Shown piece after piece: positions 59,198-64,000 of a stretch of 64,000 bases of DNA. Origin of the DNA: Leclercia sp. LSNIH1 (GTDB taxonomy: Bacteria; Pseudomonadota; Gammaproteobacteria; Enterobacterales; Enterobacteriaceae); assembly GCF_002902985.1 (NCBI RefSeq), contig NZ_CP026167.1, forward strand, positions 2,232,001 to 2,296,000. Direction: 5' to 3'. Position 1 is the stretch's first letter. The number at the start of each line of letters is the position of its first letter. Below the pieces are notes generated by a model, which was given only the letters and a program-made list of their open reading frames with translations, was not told the DNA's origin and did no database searches. A program made the translations under genes and the position numbers.

Positions 59198-60877
59198 TCA
59201 GCGTAAAGAGAGGTGTTCCGCAACCGGGCCTAATGCGAGGGCGGGAATAAAGGTGAGGGCGCCGACCAGCAGGACGGTGCCGATCAGCAGACCCACAAAC
59301 AGCGCGCCGTGGGTAGGCAGCGTGCCGCCAGAGGCGGGCTGGCGGGTCTTGTTCACCAGCGATCCGGCGATGGCTATGACCGGAATAATCACCCCAAAGC
59401 GGCCGACCAACATGCAGAATGCCAGCAGGCAGTTCCAGAACGGTGAGTTTGCGCTCAGGCCCGCAAAGGCGCTGCCGTTGTTGTTGGCTGCCGACGACAC
59501 CGCGTACAGCACCTCGCTGAAGCCGTGGATCCCGGGGTTGAAGATGCCGCTGCGCCCGGCGTCAGTCATCAGCGCCAGTGCGGTGCCGAGCAGCACCAGC
59601 GCCGGGGTGACGAGGATCGCCAGCGCGGTCAGCTTCATCTCACGCACGTCGATTTTCTTACCCAGATATTCCGGGGTGCGGCCAATCATCAGCCCGGCGA
59701 TAAAGACCGCCAGCAGCACAAACAGCAGCATGCCGTACAGGCCCGATCCAACGCCGCCAAACACCACTTCACCAATCTGCATCAGCCACATCGGGATCAT
59801 GCCGCCCAGGGCGGTGAAGGAGTCATGCATGGCGTTAACCGCTCCGCAGGAGGCGGCGGTGGTGATCACCGCATACAGGCTGCTGGCGAGAATGCCAAAG
59901 CGGCTCTCTTTTCCTTCCATGTTGCTGTTGCTGTCCGCGCCGAGCAGCATAAAGTGGCTGTTACCCTGCCACTCCGCCCACATCACCAGCGCCGCGCAGA
60001 CCACAAAGATGGCGGACATGGTCCACAGGATCGTATGCCCCTGGCGCCGATCGCTGACCGACTCGCCAAAGGCAAAGCACAGTGCGGTGGGGATCAGGAA
60101 GATCGCCAGCATCTGCACGGCGTTGGTCAGCGCGGTCGGATTCTCAAACGGATGGGTGGAGTTGGCATTAAAGAAACCTCCTCCGTTGGTACCCACTATT
60201 TTGATCGCTTCCTGCGAGGCGACCGGCCCCATCGGCAGCAGCTGCCTGGCCCCCTCCAGCGAGGTGAAGGGCTGATAAGGAAGCAGGTTCTGCAATACAC
60301 CCTGCTGCATAAACAGCAGGGCGATAACCAGCGACAGCGGCAGCAACACCCACAGGGTGATGCGGGTCAGATCGACCCAGGCGTTGCCAAGCGTAGTGAT
60401 ATTCTGGCGGGAGAAGGCGCGGGTCAGGGCGAAGATCACCGCAATGCCGCTGGCTGCAGAGAGGAAGTTTTGTACCGTCAGCCCCGCCATCTGGCTGAAA
60501 TAGCTCAGAGTGGTTTCACCGGCATAGGACTGCCAGTTGGTGTTGCTGACAAAGCTGACGGCGGTATTCAGCGCCAGATGCCATGAAAGCCCCGGCAGCT
60601 GCTGCGGATTGAGCGGCAGAGTGCCCTGAAGCATCAGCATGGCGAAGAGCACAACCAGGCCCACGCCATTAAGCAGCAGAATAGCCAACAGATAATGGCG
60701 CCAGCTCATCTCGTCGGCGCGGATCCCCAGCAGGCGCAGTATCCCTGCGTCAATGGCCTGCACCCCGGGCAGCGGCAGGCCGTTAATCATGCGTGCCAGC
60801 CACATCCCCAGTGGCCGGGCGAGTATGAACAGTACCAGCAGAAAGCTGGCGATAAGCAGAAATCCCTGAGCAGCCAT
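59198..60877 (-). CDS. kdpA: Potassium-transporting ATPase channel subunit KdpA
   Basis: KdpA is the potassium-selective channel-like subunit related to the SKT superfamily. The 559-residue membrane protein has about ten helices and four P-loop repeats with selectivity-filter glycines ([55 protein letters not shown]). The ATG overlaps the kdpF stop by one base. Confidence 0.97.
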   Translation of the reverse strand: MAAQGFLLIASFLLVLFILARPLGMWLARMINGLPLPGVQAIDAGILRLLGIRADEMSWRHYLLAILLLNGVGLVVLFAMLMLQGTLPLNPQQLPGLSWHLALNTAVSFVSNTNWQSYAGETTLSYFSQMAGLTVQNFLSAASGIAVIFALTRAFSRQNITTLGNAWVDLTRITLWVLLPLSLVIALLFMQQGVLQNLLPYQPFTSLEGARQLLPMGPVASQEAIKIVGTNGGGFFNANSTHPFENPTALTNAVQMLAIFLIPTALCFAFGESVSDRRQGHTILWTMSAIFVVCAALVMWAEWQGNSHFMLLGADSNSNMEGKESRFGILASSLYAVITTAASCGAVNAMHDSFTALGGMIPMWLMQIGEVVFGGVGSGLYGMLLFVLLAVFIAGLMIGRTPEYLGKKIDVREMKLTALAILVTPALVLLGTALALMTDAGRSGIFNPGIHGFSEVLYAVSSAANNNGSAFAGLSANSPFWNCLLAFCMLVGRFGVIIPVIAIAGSLVNKTRQPASGGTLPTHGALFVGLLIGTVLLVGALTFIPALALGPVAEHLSLR

Positions 60878-60966
60878 CAGAATGCCTCCGCGTTAAGCAG
60901 GGCATAAATCAGATACCCCAGTAACAGAAACAGCAGCGCGATGCCCACAATTACACCTGCACTCAC
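60877..60966 (-). CDS. kdpF: Potassium-transporting ATPase small subunit KdpF
   Basis: KdpF is a 29-residue single-helix protein that stabilises the Kdp complex like a bound lipid. The frame reads [19 protein letters not shown] and ends YALLNAEAF, very close to E. coli KdpF. The start is GTG at 60966-60964, with GGAGG 6 nt upstream. The stop overlaps the kdpA ATG (TGATG). Confidence 0.95.
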   Translation of the reverse strand: MSAGVIVGIALLFLLLGYLIYALLNAEAF

Positions 60967-61274
60967 AATTCACCTCCGGGTGACATTAGTCATGGTGCAA
61001 ACGGTAAATTTTCTGGCGCAAAGATTTCGCAAAAATCAGACGGGGAGGTGTAAAAAAAGTATAAAAATGGCTAAGACCATAATTTAACTAATGGTTAGTA
61101 TTAATTTAACTTTTATGTAACTAAATTACGGGATGAAGTATAAAGATCCCTTTTAGAGGACAAAAAAGTGGTCGGATGAGTAGTAAAATTACAGCCAAAG
61201 CGTTACTATTTTCAGCAGATAATCAGTTTTACTTTTCCGGAGCAGATTTCCGGCCAGAAAGAGGGGAGAAAATG
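60967..61274. other. kdp promoter region and ybfA upstream spacer
   Basis: This divergent spacer between kdpF and ybfA carries the KdpE site at 61048-61069. The ybfA-proximal half is AT-rich. An open frame that extends ybfA upstream to 61176 has no family match and is probably not translated. In E. coli ybfA also diverges from kdpF. Confidence 0.5.
61048..61069 (-). promoter_or_regulatory. KdpE binding site upstream of kdpFABC
   Basis: On the minus strand the T-rich sequence TTTTTATACTTTTTTTACAC is almost the same as the E. coli KdpE operator. It lies about 80 to 105 bp upstream of the kdpF start. Confidence 0.85.
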
Positions 61275-61481
61275 ATGGAATTTTACAAAGCGTATCCGGC
61301 ACATATCGTTTTTATTCGCCGCACTTTCGCTGTGTTAGCGGGTGTTCTGGCGTTACCAGTTATGCTGTTCTGGAAAGATCGTGCACGTTTTTACAGCTAT
61401 CTGCATCGCGTATGGGCGAAGACCAGCGATAAGCCGGTGTGGATGGATCAGGCTGAAAAAGCCATTTGTGATTTTTATTAA
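61275..61481 (+). CDS. ybfA: YbfA, small conserved membrane-associated protein
   Basis: This 68-residue protein is close to E. coli YbfA. One hydrophobic segment ([14 protein letters not shown]) is followed by a basic, aromatic stretch ([20 protein letters not shown]). It starts at ATG 61275, 6 nt after GGGGAG; a tandem ATG at 61272 is too close to the ribosome site. Function is unknown. In E. coli K-12 an Rhs element (rhsC) follows it, but here phr does. Confidence 0.9.
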   Translation: MEFYKAYPAHIVFIRRTFAVLAGVLALPVMLFWKDRARFYSYLHRVWAKTSDKPVWMDQAEKAICDFY

Positions 61482-61510
61482 GAAAGACTACACACAGCAA
61501 TTGCAGTAAC

Positions 61511-61542
61511 AAAAAACCGCCACAGCAATGTGGCGGTTTTTT
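61511..61542 (+). terminator. Rho-independent terminator after ybfA
   Basis: A 14-bp stem (AAAAAACCGCCACA / TGTGGCGGTTTTTT) with a GCAA tetraloop ends in a T-run. The A-run on the other side would also let it work in reverse. Confidence 0.93.
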
Positions 61543-61660
61543 TATCCCCCGGGATTCGCGGTCCGTTGGGCGGCCTTTTTTATTTCAGTATGGCTACACT
61601 TGTTAAAGCAAAGTATCCTCGGTGACTTGTAGATGTTACAGACGATAATACTGGAGTGTT

Positions 61661-63073
61661 ATGGCCACCCATCTGGTCTGGTTTCGCGCCGATCTGCGCA
61701 TCCACGATAACCTTGCGCTTGCCGCCGCCTGCCGCGACAAACATGCCCGCGTCCTGGCGCTTTTCATCGCCACGCCGCAGCAGTGGCGTGAGCACGCCAT
61801 GGCGCCTCGCCAGGCCGCCTTTCTTCATGCTCATCTCAACGATCTGCAACAGCAGCTGGCCGACAGAAACATTCCGCTGCTCTACGCGCAGGTGGCTGAT
61901 TTCGCCGCCCAGGGCGAAAAAGTGGCGCAGCTTTGCGCAGAGCATGAGGTCACCCATCTCTTTTATAACTACCAGTACGAACTGAACGAGCAGCAGCGCG
62001 ATCGTCAGCTGGAGCGCGCGTTGCAGGAGGTGATCTGTCAGGGTTTTGATGACAGCGTGATCCTGCCGCCGGGCAGCGTCATGACCGGCAGTCATGAGAT
62101 GTACAAGGTCTTTACGCCGTTTAAAAACGCCTGGCTGCGGCGGCTGAAAGAGGGGCTGCCTGAGTGTGCGGCGGCTCCTGCCGTCCGCGAGGGCGAAAAG
62201 GTGACCCCGGCGGCGCTGGATTTCGATTATCCGCAACAGCCATTCGATACTGACCTCTTTCCAGCGAGCGAGAGAGAGGCGATTGCCCGGCTGCGTCAGT
62301 TCTGTCAACAGGGGGCAGGGGAGTATGAGGCGCAGCGCGATTTTCCGGCTATCGAAGGGACCAGCCGTCTCTCCGCCTGCCTGGCGCTGGGGGTGCTGTC
62401 TCCTCGCCAGTGCTTGCACCGCTTGCTGGCCGAGCAACCCCAGGCGCTGGAGGGGGGGCCGGGAGCGGTATGGCTCAACGAGCTTATCTGGCGCGAGTTT
62501 TATCGTCATCTGATGACGTATCACCCTGATTTATGTAAATATCGGCCATTCATCCGCTGGACTGATAACGTCGAATGGCAGTCTGACGATGTGCAGCTGA
62601 AAGCCTGGCAAGAGGGACAAACCGGCTATCCGATTGTCGATGCAGCCATGCGTCAGCTGAATGAAACCGGCTGGATGCACAATCGCCTGCGGATGATCAC
62701 CGCCAGCTTTCTGGTAAAGGATCTGCTTATCGACTGGCGTGCCGGGGAACGTTACTTTATTTCACAGCTGATCGATGGCGACCTGGCCGCCAATAACGGC
62801 GGCTGGCAGTGGGCGGCATCAACCGGAACCGACGCCGCCCCCTATTTTCGTATTTTTAACCCGACAACCCAGGGACAGAAGTTTGATTCCGACGGCGTGT
62901 TTATCCGCCGCTGGCTGCCGGAGCTGGCCACCGTGCCGGACAAGGCCATCCACGATCCCTGGATCTGGGCGGACAAGCAGGGCGTCACCCTCGCGTATCC
63001 CCGCCCGGTTGTCGACCATAAACAGGCGCGCGTTGCCACGCTGGCCGCGTATGAAGCCGCCCGTAAAGCATAG
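61661..63073 (+). CDS. phr: Deoxyribodipyrimidine photolyase
   Basis: Phr repairs cyclobutane pyrimidine dimers with blue light, using FADH- and a methenyltetrahydrofolate antenna. The 470-residue class I CPD photolyase has the N-terminal antenna-binding domain (MATHLVWFRADLRIHDNLAL). The C-terminal FAD domain has segments EGTSRLSACLALG, ELIWREFYRHLM, TGWMHNRLRMITASFL and DGDLAANNGGWQWAASTGTDAAPYFRIFNP in successive blocks. ybgI follows 9 nt later; E. coli has dtpD between them. Confidence 0.97.
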   Translation: MATHLVWFRADLRIHDNLALAAACRDKHARVLALFIATPQQWREHAMAPRQAAFLHAHLNDLQQQLADRNIPLLYAQVADFAAQGEKVAQLCAEHEVTHLFYNYQYELNEQQRDRQLERALQEVICQGFDDSVILPPGSVMTGSHEMYKVFTPFKNAWLRRLKEGLPECAAAPAVREGEKVTPAALDFDYPQQPFDTDLFPASEREAIARLRQFCQQGAGEYEAQRDFPAIEGTSRLSACLALGVLSPRQCLHRLLAEQPQALEGGPGAVWLNELIWREFYRHLMTYHPDLCKYRPFIRWTDNVEWQSDDVQLKAWQEGQTGYPIVDAAMRQLNETGWMHNRLRMITASFLVKDLLIDWRAGERYFISQLIDGDLAANNGGWQWAASTGTDAAPYFRIFNPTTQGQKFDSDGVFIRRWLPELATVPDKAIHDPWIWADKQGVTLAYPRPVVDHKQARVATLAAYEAARKA

Positions 63074-63082
63074 GGAGTCATA

Positions 63083-63826
63083 ATGAAAAACAGTGAACTG
63101 GAACGACTGATTAACGACAAACTGAACAGCGCCAGCTTCAGCGACTACGCACCGAATGGCCTGCAGGTGGAAGGGCGCGAAACTATTCAGAAGATTGTTA
63201 CCGGTGTGACGGCAAGCCAGGCGCTGCTGGATGAAGCGGTTCGCCAGCAGGCCGATGCCGTTATCGTTCATCACGGCTATTTCTGGAAGGGGGAATCTCC
63301 GGTTATCCGCGGCATGAAGCGCAACCGCCTGAAGACCTTGCTGGAGAACGACATCAACCTCTATGGCTGGCACCTGCCGCTGGATGCGCACCCGGAGCTG
63401 GGAAACAACGCCCAGCTGGCGGCGCTGCTCGGCATTAACATCATGGGCGAAATCGAGCCGCTGGTGCCGTGGGGGGAACTCTCCATGCCGGTGCCGGGTC
63501 TGGAGCTGGCCTCGTGGATCGAAGCGCGGCTGGGGCGTCGTCCGCTGTGGAGCGGCGATACCGGGCCGGATGAGGTTAAACGCGTCGCCTGGTGTACCGG
63601 CGGCGGACAGAGCTTTATTGACAGCGCGGCGCGTTTTGGCGTCGATGCGTTTATCACCGGCGAAGTCTCTGAGCAAACCATTCACTCCGCCCGCGAGCAG
63701 GGGCTGCATTTTTATGCGGCAGGTCACCATGCCACGGAACGCGGCGGCATTCGCGCGCTCAGCGAATGGCTGACAGAAAACACCGACCTGGATGTCACCT
63801 TTGTCGATATTCCTAATCCAGCCTGA
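63083..63826 (+). CDS. ybgI: Nif3/DUF34-family metal-binding protein YbgI
   Basis: This 247-residue member of the Nif3/DUF34 family is annotated in databases as GTP cyclohydrolase 1 type 2 homologue. Its biochemical role is uncertain, with a reported role in DNA damage response. Metal ligands are visible in VIVHHGYFWKG, HLPLDAHPELGNNAQLA and AGHHATERGG. ybgI stands at the head of the pxpBCA (5-oxoprolinase) cluster, as in E. coli. Confidence 0.95.
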   Translation: MKNSELERLINDKLNSASFSDYAPNGLQVEGRETIQKIVTGVTASQALLDEAVRQQADAVIVHHGYFWKGESPVIRGMKRNRLKTLLENDINLYGWHLPLDAHPELGNNAQLAALLGINIMGEIEPLVPWGELSMPVPGLELASWIEARLGRRPLWSGDTGPDEVKRVAWCTGGGQSFIDSAARFGVDAFITGEVSEQTIHSAREQGLHFYAAGHHATERGGIRALSEWLTENTDLDVTFVDIPNPA

Positions 63827-63840
63827 TGAGAGGTATCTAA

Positions 63841-64000
63841 GTGCAGCGAGCACGTTGTTATCTGCTAGGCGAAACCGCCGTCGTACTGGAACTGGAGCCG
63901 CCGGTGACCCTGGCGACGCAAAAACGGATCTGGCGCTTGACCCAGCGACTGGGTGAAATCCCTGAAGTGGTGGAAGCCATTCCGGGGATGAATAACATCA
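63841..64000 (+). CDS. pxpB: 5-oxoprolinase subunit PxpB (N-terminal part)
   Basis: PxpB is one subunit of the ATP-dependent 5-oxoprolinase PxpABC that opens pyroglutamate to glutamate. Only the first 53 codons are in the window. The start is GTG at 63841 after GAGAGG. The visible sequence (starts [20 protein letters not shown] after the initiator, later [11 protein letters not shown]) matches E. coli YbgJ. It is 14 nt past the ybgI stop. Confidence 0.95.
   Translation, partial: MQRARCYLLGETAVVLELEPPVTLATQKRIWRLTQRLGEIPEVVEAIPGMNNI

Overview
This window is a stretch of enterobacterial chromosome. Nearly every gene is a close counterpart of the Escherichia coli K-12 region from lipA to ybgJ (pxpB), in the same order and orientation. 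The organism is not E. coli itself. cobC, the ybeQ-ybeU/djlB/djlC/hscC block, the rhsC-ybfC-ybgA block and dtpD (ybgH) are absent, a two-partner secretion locus sits where ybeQ-hscC would be, and residue differences are spread through every protein. The gene content and fairly GC-rich coding sequence suggest a member of Enterobacteriaceae near Enterobacter, Lelliottia or Leclercia. The genus cannot be fixed from this sequence alone.

Layout. 1-14269: minus-strand run lipA (partial), ybeF, lipB, ybeD, dacA, rlpA, mrdB (rodA), mrdA (PBP2), rlmH, rsfS, nadD, holA, lptE, leuS. It covers lipoylation, cell elongation and peptidoglycan, ribosome maturation, NAD synthesis, the replicase clamp loader, LPS export and a tRNA synthetase. 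14485-18891: ybeL, then an accessory locus with a TpsB transporter and an unusually short TpsA exoprotein. A perfect 7-1-7 Fur palindrome lies just upstream of tpsB. 18892-23159: rihA and the glutamate/aspartate ABC transporter gltIJKL, with the SroC sRNA between gltI and gltJ and a GcvB-type C/A-rich element in the gltI leader. 23556-29174: lnt, corC, ybeY and ybeZ, with a sigma-32-like promoter, then miaB.

29305-31350: ubiF, then a seven-gene tRNA operon (Met-Leu-Gln-Gln-Met-Gln-Gln) read from a strong promoter with a GC-rich discriminator. Its last Gln(CUG) tRNA differs from its sister at ten positions. 31507-39731: asnB and the divergent amino-sugar regulon nagBACD / nagE, with two NagC operators about 95 bp apart flanking a CRP site. 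39911-43793: glnS and the chitoporin operon chiPQ, whose leader keeps the ChiX sRNA pairing site. 43949-48952: fur, fldA, ybfE, ybfF, seqA, pgm.

49049-52916: the ornithine decarboxylase/antiporter operon speF-potE, preceded by the 34-codon regulatory leader peptide gene speFL. 53193-60966: kdpFABCDE potassium uptake operon, including the 29-codon kdpF. 61275-64000: ybfA, phr (photolyase), ybgI and the start of pxpB.

Most of the window is conserved core genome. The parts most worth a second look are the iron-regulated short TPS exoprotein locus, the divergent Gln tRNA, a small coding-like remnant upstream of lipB, and the cobC-less interval with a perfect 14-bp tandem duplication. I see no prophage, IS element, integron or CRISPR array.
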